From contig JBKOWU010000289.1 of assembly GCA_046724555.1 (NCBI GenBank), positions 1-16,753 on the forward strand: 16,753 bases of DNA. Reading direction: 5' to 3'. The translations under genes were made by a program, and so were the position numbers. The notes beneath the pieces are model-generated. The model saw only the letters and a list, made by a program, of their open reading frames with translations. It ran no database searches and had not been told where the DNA came from. Origin of the DNA: JAFAQB01 sp046724555 (lineage in GTDB: Archaea; Thermoproteota; Nitrososphaeria; Nitrososphaerales; Nitrososphaeraceae). Below are positions 1 through 6,621 of this stretch, one piece after another (the stretch's first letter is position 1; each line of letters begins with the position of its first letter).

Positions 1-456
1 TTCACAATAGTTGTATAACCTGCCTCCAGCAATTACTCTCTTTAAATTTAATTTTATGGCTAATTCTTTTCTAGCTCTAAAGAGCATTGTAGCAATTCCT
101 TGTCTACGGGAATTAGGATGGATACAAATATCATCTCCATAGAGACTATCACCTTTAGGATTATGGGTTCTAAAAATACCACGATGTCCAACAACATCAT
201 ACCATGAATGATCACAATACTCAGGATTTAACAAAACAATCAAGCTACTTGCTGAACCAACTATTCGTCCATTTAGTTCTGCACAGAATTGTCCTTCTGG
301 AAATAAATTAATGTGATCTTCAAGAAATGATGGCTCAGATACTATTCCAGTAGCCACGTCTGAAAATGATTCTCTTTGTATATCAACTATTTCAGGAATA
401 TCTTTTATACAGGTGTTTCTGATTACTATTTTGTTAACGTTATTGTTGTCTAACAT
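1..456 (-). CDS. GNAT-family N-acetyltransferase, 3' end outside window
   Basis: The minus strand is open from an ATG at 456 to the window edge, giving 152 residues without a stop, so the C-terminus is missing. The visible part is a GNAT fold: an N-terminal strand and helix (residues 10-30), a central strand with NGRIVGSASS (62-71), and the acetyl-CoA pyrophosphate-binding turn RRQGIATML (117-125) followed by a long helix and a strand ending in GGRLYNY. The GGRxxNY ending resembles bifunctional proteins in which a GNAT domain precedes a carbon-nitrogen hydrolase (nitrilase) domain. That is only a family resemblance, because the second domain would lie outside the window. The substrate is unknown. 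An in-frame ATG at 501 would add 15 residues; the 456 start is preferred because the extension is hydrophobic and unlike the family. An AT-rich TATA-like stretch lies about 35 bases upstream. Confidence 0.85.
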   Translation of the reverse strand, partial: MLDNNNVNKIVIRNTCIKDIPEIVDIQRESFSDVATGIVSEPSFLEDHINLFPEGQFCAELNGRIVGSASSLIVLLNPEYCDHSWYDVVGHRGIFRTHNPKGDSLYGDDICIHPNSRRQGIATMLFRARKELAIKLNLKRVIAGGRLYNYCE

Positions 457-831
457 AGGTACATTAACAATAATGAAAGTGAGATCATAAATATATTTCA
501 TATTTCGAATCAACATATACATTATTGTGTGGTTACTTGAATAGTTAGTTGTACAATGAAATTGAATCTGGAATATTTAATGCTGTTTTAGATTCCTTTA
601 CAAAAGACTATATAATAATATGTATCATATATTATAGTACTGGATTCAGTCTAAGGAAATATGATAATATGAATTACAATAAACTAAGCCCAGATATGAC
701 GCATACAGCGGTGTTTTATAGTACCGAAATATTGAATTCTAATTAGAGAATGAGCACAGCCAAGAAATTCATCAGTACTATTGCTGGAGTAAGTTAATTG
801 TCACGTATTAGTAATTAAGTCATATTACTCT
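457..831. other. gap with no convincing gene
   Basis: This AT-rich stretch lies between the GNAT start and the broken small-terminase gene. A 65-codon frame at 549-746 would need a TTG start and has no recognisable domain. A 15-codon frame at 750-797 begins with MSTAK and contains FIST, which faintly recalls the start and the recognition helix (LIST) of the intact HTH protein at 3018. It may be a further scrap of the broken gene that follows, but it is too short to be sure. No RNA gene was seen. Confidence 0.4.
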
Positions 832-849
832 CTATGCAGGTTTGCATAG
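832..849. repeat. perfect inverted repeat at the edge of the broken gene
   Basis: CTATGCA (832-838) and TGCATAG (843-849) form a perfect 7-base-pair stem with the four-base loop GGTT. The recognisable homology of the downstream pseudogene begins immediately afterwards, at about 850. It may mark a rearrangement boundary or may be chance. Confidence 0.4.
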
Positions 850-1187
850 CAACACAGAAGAGAAGAGTATGAGAAATGTCTTGTTGGTCTAACTGCAATT
901 ACAAAAGAAGCGTGGACGACATCACAGCAGACAGAAGACAAACGCGAGAAGATACAGGCAAAAGAATGCTATTCTATGAAGCTGGATTTACTTACCAATG
1001 CTGCTGTGGTTGATGATGCCATTAGATTTGTATCTCAGAAATCCAAAGAGAATCTAAAATATAATAATAACAATGAAGAAGACAAAGAAGAAGCAAAGAA
1101 CCTGATTACGATGAAGATGAAGAAGATCGGCTAGAAGAAGAGCAGAAAGAGGAAACTGAAGAGACAACAACAAACCACATTTTTTAG
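850..1187 (+). pseudogene. broken copy of the small-terminase-like HTH gene
   Basis: Translating from 850 gives a sequence matching the C-terminal two thirds of the intact protein at 3018-3497. DKREKIQA is followed by KLDLLTNAAVVDDAIRFV, against NREKIQA and KLELLSNATTIDSALQFI in the intact copy. The N-terminal helix-turn-helix is missing. Relative to the intact copy, four residues are lost between KIQA and KE, consistent with a 12-base deletion. The frame also slips at about 1093-1100: the acidic tail continues in another frame to TTTNHIF and a stop at 1185-1187, paralleling the TTTTAGRQSVF tail of the intact copy. It lies on the same strand as the intact gene. It is judged non-functional because of the lost N-terminus and the frameshift. 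Confidence 0.75.
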
Positions 1188-1225
1188 AGGTTAAAAAATA
1201 TTTTGATGAAGATTATATTATCTGG

Positions 1226-2554
1226 TCATTTAGTAGTAGAGTTAGACGAAGAAGAATACGATGATGGCATAGAAGTAGGAGTATGCGTAAACCCAGAATG
1301 AGCTTCAAGCCATGCATACAGATCTGCTAAGACATATGGTTGTGTAGGTCCTAGAGACGTCAACCATTCAGATGAAGGATAAAATACATGACCAAGATTT
1401 GGATATGTTATCAATGTATGGTCTGGATGCTTTTTATCTATGAGTGCTTGCTGTAGTAGAAAGGCCTGCTGAATAGGTGTTTGGGAATCATTTTGTCCTT
1501 GTTGTATTAGAATGCCGGTGGTTGGAGGGATATTACCAATTATACTCAAAGTAGGTTCTAAAGCAGCTTGTGATCTTGCCCAAATAGGACATGGATGAGT
1601 ACTACACTTGTTACCTGGTGTCACAATGATAACTGATAATGATTTTAAATTGTCTATTAGTATAGGTTTGAGTTCATCATTAATACTTACGAAAGTGTCG
1701 TTATTTGTGTTGTATTGCGGACGTAGTTGTTTGGCTGTTCCATTAGCAGTAGTAATATTTTGAGTAAGACGTAGAGTGAGGTTTCCTGATAGAGTACTGA
1801 AGACAGGGTTCTTAGATGCTTCTTGTACTGATAGCAATCCATTATGATCATGATCTAGAACCTGTTGAGCGTAGAGTAGTGGAAGTGTAACACCCTGGAA
1901 GTATCCTATTTCACGCACGACGTTTTGTGCCACTGCTCCCATCAGTATAATGTTATCTACTTTTCCTGGATTGTCGATTGCAACTCTTGGGGCTATTGTA
2001 GTGCCTTCGCTATGTCCAATTAATGTTATTTTGTTATCATCAACTTCTGGTTGCTGTATAAGAACATCCAAAGCTTTGTCTGCATCGTGTATTAGATCAT
2101 TTATTGTTGCATTTCCCCATACATTGCTATCTAGAATAGTAAAATTTGTACCTACTCCTCTTTTGTCATACCGTAATACTGCAAATCCTCTCTCAGATAG
2201 ATATTGAGATATTTGCCAAAATGGTTGGGTTGGTGGGTATATCTTTTGCCCTGTTTGGTTGTCAATACGAATATGGCCCAATGTTTCGTTCATACCAACC
2301 GGCCCAGTGCCAGGTATAAGAAGAACACCCGGAAACGGACCCTTTCCAACGGCAGGAAGAGTTAGCTGAGCATTAGTCTTTACTTCATTACCTAAATCTA
2401 TAACTAAATTTCTGTGTTTTATTGTCTGCAAATATGATTGAGCATAAACTGTGAAATTAGCGGCACTATTACCATAAACTAAGAAAGATATAGCACAAAG
2501 AGAAAGGATTGTAGATATCATTATTGTTATTTTCAATATAATGTATGAAGTCAT
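1226..2554 (-). CDS. secreted alpha/beta hydrolase with an EF-hand-like loop
   Basis: A 442-residue alpha/beta-hydrolase of the dienelactone hydrolase/BAAT-like type, predicted to be exported. A hydrophobic N-terminal segment (about residues 5-30) acts as signal peptide or anchor. The core shows the oxyanion region LLIPGTGP (78-85), the nucleophile elbow GHSEGT with Ser182, an acid candidate Asp356 in GQNDSQTP, and the catalytic His389 in NLGH. Between elbow and acid, residues 234-245 (DHDHNGLLSVQE) have the full calcium-ligand spacing of an EF-hand loop (D, D, N, G, hydrophobic, S, E). Cys317 and Cys322 could pair. The Ser-rich tail suggests a surface position. The start at 2554 leaves the TATA-like box (2566-2575) only about 12-20 bases away, so the alternative ATG at residue 12 (2521) is possible. 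Substrate unknown; esterase or peptidase-like activity is likely. Confidence 0.88.
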   Translation of the reverse strand: MTSYIILKITIMISTILSLCAISFLVYGNSAANFTVYAQSYLQTIKHRNLVIDLGNEVKTNAQLTLPAVGKGPFPGVLLIPGTGPVGMNETLGHIRIDNQTGQKIYPPTQPFWQISQYLSERGFAVLRYDKRGVGTNFTILDSNVWGNATINDLIHDADKALDVLIQQPEVDDNKITLIGHSEGTTIAPRVAIDNPGKVDNIILMGAVAQNVVREIGYFQGVTLPLLYAQQVLDHDHNGLLSVQEASKNPVFSTLSGNLTLRLTQNITTANGTAKQLRPQYNTNNDTFVSINDELKPILIDNLKSLSVIIVTPGNKCSTHPCPIWARSQAALEPTLSIIGNIPPTTGILIQQGQNDSQTPIQQAFLLQQALIDKKHPDHTLITYPNLGHVFYPSSEWLTSLGPTQPYVLADLYAWLEAHSGFTHTPTSMPSSYSSSSNSTTK

Positions 2555-2565
2555 AATCTAGACTG

Positions 2566-2575
2566 CTATAAAAGC
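2566..2575 (-). promoter_or_regulatory. TATA-like box of the hydrolase gene
   Basis: On the minus strand this reads GCTTTTATAG, a good archaeal TATA element in otherwise mixed sequence. Its distance to the ATG at 2554 is short, which would favour either a leaderless transcript or use of the downstream ATG at 2521. Confidence 0.45.
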
Positions 2576-2627
2576 AAATAGCATAAGTAAAAGCTAAAGC
2601 TAGCTCTAATGTAATACTAGTCGTAGT

Positions 2628-2774
2628 GCATTCAAAGACCTGAAGAAAAAAGTTAGTTTAGAAGTTACACAACAACAGTCGAGGTTATTCTGGAGGTTAC
2701 AGAATAAACCATTTTGGATTTGGAATATTGAAGAACACAAAGGTGAGGATGTTAGAACTAGTGGATTTGACTGA
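2628..2774 (+). pseudogene. N-terminal fragment of a second large-terminase-like gene
   Basis: Forty-eight codons from 2628 translate to AFKDLKKKVS, then after a short variable stretch LFWRLQNKPFWIWNIEEHK and GEDVRTSGFD, followed by TGA. This matches residues 5-50 of the intact large protein at 4875-6383 (VFKDLHKLVS, LFQRLQNKRFWIWNIEEHK, QEDIKTNG). The nucleotide match is also obvious by eye. No start codon lies in frame upstream before a stop, and the homology ends abruptly at about 2771. The fragment at 6412-6500 resumes the protein almost exactly where this one stops, so the two may be halves of one interrupted gene. Confidence 0.8.
2765..2771 (+). repeat. left copy of 7-base direct repeat ATTTGAC
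   Basis: ATTTGAC occurs here at the break of the N-terminal terminase fragment and again at 6388-6394, just before the continuing fragment. Joining the sequence before the left copy to that after the right copy gives a plausible gene: ...TSGFD, then LEKGG, then LNHIIGL with one base out of frame. It could be a target-site duplication or micro-homology. Seven AT-rich bases alone are weak evidence. Confidence 0.4.
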
Positions 2775-2822
2775 TTTAAAAAAGGGTTTTTCTTGATTTT
2801 GATCTTGATTTTCTGTAGTCAT
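2775..2822 (-). pseudogene. 5' fragment of an unknown gene
   Basis: On the minus strand an ATG at 2822 begins MTTENQDQNQEKPFFK. This reads like a genuine hydrophilic protein N-terminus, but it runs straight into the antisense of the terminase fragment at about 2775. It follows another truncated gene (2832-2987) by 9 bases on the same strand, as in an operon. The short length makes the call tentative. Confidence 0.3.
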
Positions 2823-2831
2823 TAGTTATTA

Positions 2832-2987
2832 TTACCTCGTCGTTACATGAACTGTCTCGTAAACAGCGTTACTATTGATCTGATCAAACCAGAAATCTCT
2901 GAAACGTCCTGTACCGTCTGAATATGCTGCAGATGCGATATACGCGTTGGTGGTGTTCGGCCTTGTACTAAAGGTAAGCTGCGTGCC
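2832..2987 (-). pseudogene. C-terminal fragment of an unknown beta-rich protein
   Basis: The minus strand encodes a 51-residue tail, ending YETVHVTTR before TAA, that contains SAAYSDGTGRFRDFWFDQ. The composition (alternating polar/hydrophobic, aromatic, Gly/Asp/Asn turns) is that of a beta-rich extracellular or phage structural domain. An in-frame TAG at 2988-2990 and the absence of a start show that it is a remnant whose 5' part is gone. Together with the fragment at 2775-2822 it shows that this DNA came from another gene context. The family was not recognised. Confidence 0.5.
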
Positions 2988-3017
2988 CTAAATATTTATG
3001 AAGGAAATTTCTGAACT

Positions 3018-3497
3018 TTGAGCACAAAAACTGGACAAGCAGTAGAATGGCGTAGATCCAAAGTAATAGAGATGAGAGCAAGAGGCCTAAGTCAAATAGA
3101 GATAGCACATGAGCTGCAAGTATCAAAGCAACTAATCAGTACTGACGTGCAATATTTACGTGAGCAGGCTAAAGGCAGTATTAAGGAATATGTCACAGAG
3201 CACTTACCCGAGCAATACCAAGTGACTCTCTGCGCATTAGATACAATACTCAAACACGCATTTGAAATTCTACAAACTTCATATGATAACAGAGAGAAAA
3301 TACAAGCACTTCAACTGTTCAAGGATACACACCTAGTCAAGCTGGAATTATTGTCCAATGCTACAACCATCGATAGCGCACTGCAGTTTATACGAGGTAA
3401 ACAACAATCACAACAGCAAAATAACGGCCATGATACCAGCGATAATAGCAGCCAAATAGCTACAACAACAACAGCAGGTAGACAGTCCGTATTTTAG
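3018..3497 (+). CDS. HTH protein, small-terminase-subunit-like
   Basis: A 159-residue protein with an N-terminal helix-turn-helix at about residues 14-49: RARGLSQIEIAHELQVS then KQLISTDVQYLREQ. Helical residues 60-127 follow, then a low-complexity Q/N/S/T tail. The HTH plus helical region resembles small terminase subunits or recombinase-type DNA-recognition proteins. A large-terminase-like gene lies 1.4 kb downstream on the same strand, so a DNA-recognition partner for that ATPase is the best inference. Two minus-strand genes separate the pair, which is unusual for small/large terminase genes. The start is a TTG at 3018; the next ATG is at residue 19 and would trim into the HTH region, so TTG is preferred. 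A broken paralogue lies at 850-1187. The end overlaps the convergent gene at 3460-3729 by 38 bases. Confidence 0.75.
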   Translation: MSTKTGQAVEWRRSKVIEMRARGLSQIEIAHELQVSKQLISTDVQYLREQAKGSIKEYVTEHLPEQYQVTLCALDTILKHAFEILQTSYDNREKIQALQLFKDTHLVKLELLSNATTIDSALQFIRGKQQSQQQNNGHDTSDNSSQIATTTTAGRQSVF

Positions 3498-3729
3498 ATC
3501 GATAAATATGTTCTACGACAAAAGACATAGCCCTGAAGTGCAAGAGTGGGTAGTAATCTTTTCTTCTTCTTGTTAGATTAAAGCAGGACAAGGATATCCT
3601 AGGATCTATCATTGCATACCAGCATGATATACAGCAGTCGCCACGATCACCGTAAATTTCAACCTCATTCTTTTTGCACTTGTCGCATAGTAACGTCATG
3701 GTGGTAGTGGTTGTCGCCTTCTTCCTCAT
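3460..3729 (-). CDS. small zinc-ribbon protein
   Basis: An 89-residue frame with a zinc-ribbon-like core: CDKC (Cys15, Cys18), then 13 residues, then CCISC (Cys32/33, Cys36) followed by WYAMIDPR. The second in-frame ATG (residue 11, 3699), directly before TLLCDKC, may be the true start, because residues 1-10 are only a Lys/Thr run. The last 25 residues or so, ending in a run of Leu, overlap the 3' end of the convergent HTH gene and look like accidental read-through. The gene may therefore be 3'-damaged. Such short Cys-rich proteins occur several times in this window. Function unknown; nucleic-acid or protein binding is the usual guess. Confidence 0.5.
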   Translation of the reverse strand: MRKKATTTTTMTLLCDKCKKNEVEIYGDRGDCCISCWYAMIDPRISLSCFNLTRRRKDYYPLLHFRAMSFVVEHIYRSKIRTVYLLLLL

Positions 3730-3927
3730 ATCGATAAATACATTTCATAGATAGCGGATAAAAATCTCGTACTAAAATCTAAATCATCTTGAGTGTAAAA
3801 TCTATGTACAATAAAAATATCAATGGACGAACTTGTTATATATTACATCAGTACAAGTTATTTCCTAGTACTCAAGGTAAATAAAAAAAGAAGATAGCCT
3901 ATTGCTCTACTAGCTTCTTAACAATCC

Positions 3928-4242
3928 TTACTTAGAAGTACTTGTACTAGGCATACCTGCTGTTATATTCTTCGCAGCAGCAGTACCAGAAGTACCAGGG
4001 CTTGTTATATTGCCGCCACCTACAGCGGTTGGTGATTTTGACGCATTTGTAAGACTTAGTGGACCCTTCGTTGTAAGCTGTTGGGGACCTGCAGCTTCAC
4101 CCGTCCTATTCGTAGTAGCATTTTGTGCTAATGCTTTTTGTCCGAGTTCAAGACATACTGCGCAAATGGATGCTACTAGAAGGATTGCAATAGTAACCTG
4201 CAATATAGAGATTCGTCTGTATTGTTTAAACATCGTGATCAA
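3928..4242 (-). CDS. small secreted Thr/Ser/Gly-rich protein
   Basis: A 104-residue protein with a clear signal peptide. Basic residues (KQYRR) precede a hydrophobic core (about residues 12-31), and a likely cleavage site follows ALA at about residue 39, leaving QNATTNRT at the mature N-terminus. The rest is low-complexity Thr, Ser, Gly, Ala and Asn with several N-x-T/S sequons, consistent with a glycosylated surface or secreted peptide. No enzyme motif is present. ATG codons at residues 1 and 4 are both usable. It lies between the HTH gene and the terminase-like gene but on the opposite strand. Function not recognised. Confidence 0.6.
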   Translation of the reverse strand: MITMFKQYRRISILQVTIAILLVASICAVCLELGQKALAQNATTNRTGEAAGPQQLTTKGPLSLTNASKSPTAVGGGNITSPGTSGTAAAKNITAGMPSTSTSK

Positions 4243-4351
4243 TAGAATGTTATTAGATTTAATCCTTTTTAATTTCTCTTCTACAATTCTCTTCTATTTT
4301 TTATACTTAGAAAACATTATAACAAACTTATACGAAATGCATGGTCATTGA

Positions 4352-4874
4352 ATATTGTAAATGCTATGGATTGCTCCTTTGATATAAAAAGAAGAATTGA
4401 CCTTTAAAGACGGCATCATCAACTATAAATTACATTTCGTGAACCATTTGTTAAATTTTTGCCATTTAATAATATATACAAAGATAAAACACAAGTGCTA
4501 GGGGTAGCAATAGAGAGAAGGAATCAAAACAGGGAGAAGAGGCAATGTTGCCGGCTTTGACCCAGGGTATGCTTTTGTCTTACTCCTTAAAGCGAGACTT
4601 ATGACATACGTCTATCCTTGTCTCTCTATTACTATCATATTATGCTACATTATATTATATCAATATTGGATACAGACAATTGGATAGCAAAAACTAAAAA
4701 CCTCGAGCAAGGTATCCAGATCCAGAAGAAATAGCAGAAATCAACAATATGATTTCCAGACGAGTATCAGAGACAGGTAATTCGATATAAGTGCAAATTG
4801 ACTTGACCTTGACTTATGGTAATCTAATAATGACAAAAGGATAAAGCTCACACTAAGCTAATTACATAAATAAA
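4352..4874. other. gap upstream of the terminase-like gene
   Basis: No intact gene is seen in these 523 bases. A short plus-strand frame at 4701-4790 reads RARYPDPEEIAEINNMISRR and ends after GNSI. It looks like real helical protein sequence and may be another gene scrap, but an in-frame stop precedes it and no start is present. A hydrophobic frame ending near 4684 is probably chance. AT-rich sequence before 4875 should hold the promoter of the terminase-like gene, but no single TATA element stands out. Confidence 0.35.
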
Positions 4875-6383
4875 GTGGCAATAGTATTTAAAGACCTACA
4901 CAAGCTAGTTTCACACTCGCAACGAGAGAACACACGTAAAGAGTTGTTCCAAAGGTTACAGAATAAACGGTTTTGGATATGGAATATTGAAGAGCATAAA
5001 CAAGAAGACATCAAAACAAACGGTGATTGTTGTTTTAATCACATAATAGGTTTACCACAAAAAGATGGAAATGATAAGGCGCTCTACGACTACGAGAAGA
5101 TAATCTTCGATTCTCTAGTACTAGTTCCTCAAACTAGTAACAAACATCTCTGGATAAAGAAAGCAACAGGGCTTGGCGTATCGGAGTTTATGCTTCACTT
5201 TATGGCCTGGCTTTGCTTAAAAGACAATGCGTTAGCAGGTTCACAAATGTGTATTGTTACAGGACCTAGGATTGAATTGGCTATTGCTCTGATTGATAGG
5301 ATGAAGGCATTGTTCAGAGGTGAAGGCTTAGTTGCATTTGATACAAAAGAAACAGCAATCGATCTAAACAATGTAAAGATAGAATCATTCCCATCACATC
5401 ATTTAGACGCAATGAGAGGCTTGCAAAATGTATCATTCATACTATTGGATGAAGCTGATTTCTTTCCTCCAGGACAACAGCAAGATGCCAGAGATGTTTC
5501 TGAGCGCTACATTGCAAAGTCAAATCCATACATTGTTATGGTAAGTACTCCTAACGCACCTGAAGGTCTATTCGAAAGGATAGAGAAAGAGTTTGAGGAT
5601 ACCTGTCTTTACAAACGCATATTCCTAGACTATACTTACGGCATTGGTAAGATATACACTGCACATGAAATAGAGAAAGCCAAACAGTCACCATCATTTG
5701 AGCGTGAGTACAATCTAAAATACCTAGGTAAGATAGGTAACGTCTTCCACACAAAAGATATTGAAGCAGCTATTGAAAAGGGTAGGAAGTATAACCCTGA
5801 TAATTTCAATCCGTATTATTTTGCTGAAAAATCCATGGGTATAGACCCAGCATATGGTAGCTCAGCATTTGGTATCGTGGTAACGCAATGGGTAGACAAT
5901 CATATACAGATATTACATGCTGAAGAGTACCACAGGCCTGACTACAACGAAATGCTATCATTAGTGTATGGCTTGATCTCAAAGTATCAAGTAGACAAAG
6001 TATACATCGATGGTGCTAATCCTTCTTTTATCAAATCACTAAAGCTGCAGATAGGAGAAGAAGCAGACTACGATAAAGTCATTGCTAGGTATAAAGCAGA
6101 AGGCTTTGGAGCAGAGGCCGCAACTAAAGATATGACTATAGTTCCTGTCAACTTCAACAAAGAACACAAAGCAATGCTTGGACATTGCAAGATGATATTA
6201 GAACAGGAACCTGGAAATGAAAAAATTGCTATCAATCCTATCTTTGACAAACTCATTACTGCATTAAGAACAGCAGTGGATAATGATGGAACACTAGATA
6301 AAGAAGCTACATCATATAACGACATATTCGATGCATTTAGGTTAGCGTTAAAGTTCTATCACTTTGAAGAAAGTAGCAGTTGA
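4875..6383 (+). CDS. large-terminase-like ATPase/nuclease
   Basis: A 502-residue protein with the two-domain plan of viral large terminases. ATPase: a deviant Walker A, KKATGLGVSE (95-104), with the lysine before the glycines as in phage lambda gpA; Walker B FILLDEADF (188-196) with Asp192 and Glu193; and a coupling motif VMVSTPN (221-227). RNase H-like nuclease: MGIDPAYG (Asp324), VYIDGAN (Asp379), and a C-terminal acidic site YNDIFDAF (Asp483/Asp486). Length is normal for the family and all motifs are in place, so it appears intact. It starts at a GTG, supported by the N-terminal match to the fragment at 2628. A virus would use it to pump DNA into capsids, but no portal, protease or capsid gene is visible here. 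It may be a relic, a satellite or a domesticated gene. The fragment 6412-6500 follows almost directly. Confidence 0.85.
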   Translation: MAIVFKDLHKLVSHSQRENTRKELFQRLQNKRFWIWNIEEHKQEDIKTNGDCCFNHIIGLPQKDGNDKALYDYEKIIFDSLVLVPQTSNKHLWIKKATGLGVSEFMLHFMAWLCLKDNALAGSQMCIVTGPRIELAIALIDRMKALFRGEGLVAFDTKETAIDLNNVKIESFPSHHLDAMRGLQNVSFILLDEADFFPPGQQQDARDVSERYIAKSNPYIVMVSTPNAPEGLFERIEKEFEDTCLYKRIFLDYTYGIGKIYTAHEIEKAKQSPSFEREYNLKYLGKIGNVFHTKDIEAAIEKGRKYNPDNFNPYYFAEKSMGIDPAYGSSAFGIVVTQWVDNHIQILHAEEYHRPDYNEMLSLVYGLISKYQVDKVYIDGANPSFIKSLKLQIGEEADYDKVIARYKAEGFGAEAATKDMTIVPVNFNKEHKAMLGHCKMILEQEPGNEKIAINPIFDKLITALRTAVDNDGTLDKEATSYNDIFDAFRLALKFYHFEESSS

Positions 6384-6387
6384 GCTA

Positions 6388-6394
6388 ATTTGAC
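6388..6394 (+). repeat. right copy of 7-base direct repeat ATTTGAC
   Basis: The second copy of the repeat at 2765-2771 begins four bases after the stop codon of the terminase-like gene. It is followed by CTTGAAAAGGGAGGAGA and then the continuing terminase fragment. The 3616 bases between the copies are the candidate inserted segment. No terminal inverted repeat was found at its ends. Confidence 0.4.
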
Positions 6395-6411
6395 CTTGAA
6401 AAGGGAGGAGA

Positions 6412-6500
6412 CTTAATCATATTATTGGTTTACCTACTAAAGAAGGAATTGAAAAAGCAATGTTTCATTATGAAAAATTGTTGTACGATTCCATTTTTTC
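6412..6500 (+). pseudogene. continuing fragment of a second large-terminase-like gene
   Basis: The plus strand translates to LNHIIGLPTKEG, then IEKAMFHYEKLLYDSIFSV. This matches residues 54-84 of the intact protein (FNHIIGLPQKDG, NDKALYDYEKIIFDSLVLV). Homology fades after about 6500, although the frame stays open to a TGA at 6568-6570. There is no start codon and no ATPase core. It begins at the residue next to where the fragment at 2628-2774 ends, so both may derive from one gene that was split and then lost its 3' part. Confidence 0.75.
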
Positions 6501-6570
6501 AGTTAACGGCATTTCAAACTATAGTTTCAATTCTGCGCAATTTCAATACAGAAGCATGGAGAGCAGATGA

Positions 6571-6600
6571 TATATAATATATTATAATATATTATTATAA
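6571..6600 (+). promoter_or_regulatory. AT-only promoter region with a palindrome
   Basis: This 30-base stretch contains only A and T. It includes the 14-base perfect palindrome TATAATATATTATA at 6573-6586 and a second similar stretch up to 6600. It lies 22-50 bases before the ATG at 6622, the right distance for the archaeal TATA box of that gene with a short leader. Confidence 0.55.
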
Positions 6601-6621
6601 GGTAAAGCAGAATAAAATTTT

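Noticed and set aside
549..746. 65-codon plus-strand frame
   Set aside because: It needs a TTG start, has low-complexity AT-driven composition and no recognisable motif.
1950..2207. Plus-strand frame inside the hydrolase gene
   Set aside because: It is antisense to a well-supported enzyme with catalytic residues and has no domain of its own.
4010..4351. 113-codon plus-strand frame opposite the small secreted protein
   Set aside because: It is antisense to a gene with a clear signal peptide and is Cys/Phe-rich without pattern; the minus-strand reading is more convincing.
4520..4684. Short plus-strand frame containing GFDPGYAF, recalling the GIDPAYG nuclease motif of the terminase
   Set aside because: It is only about 55 codons, runs into hydrophobic AT-coded residues and lacks any other terminase similarity.
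2772..6387. Classical insertion sequence with terminal inverted repeats
   Set aside because: The two ends of the segment show no inverted repeats and no transposase gene is present, so only a non-classical insertion or recombination is proposed.
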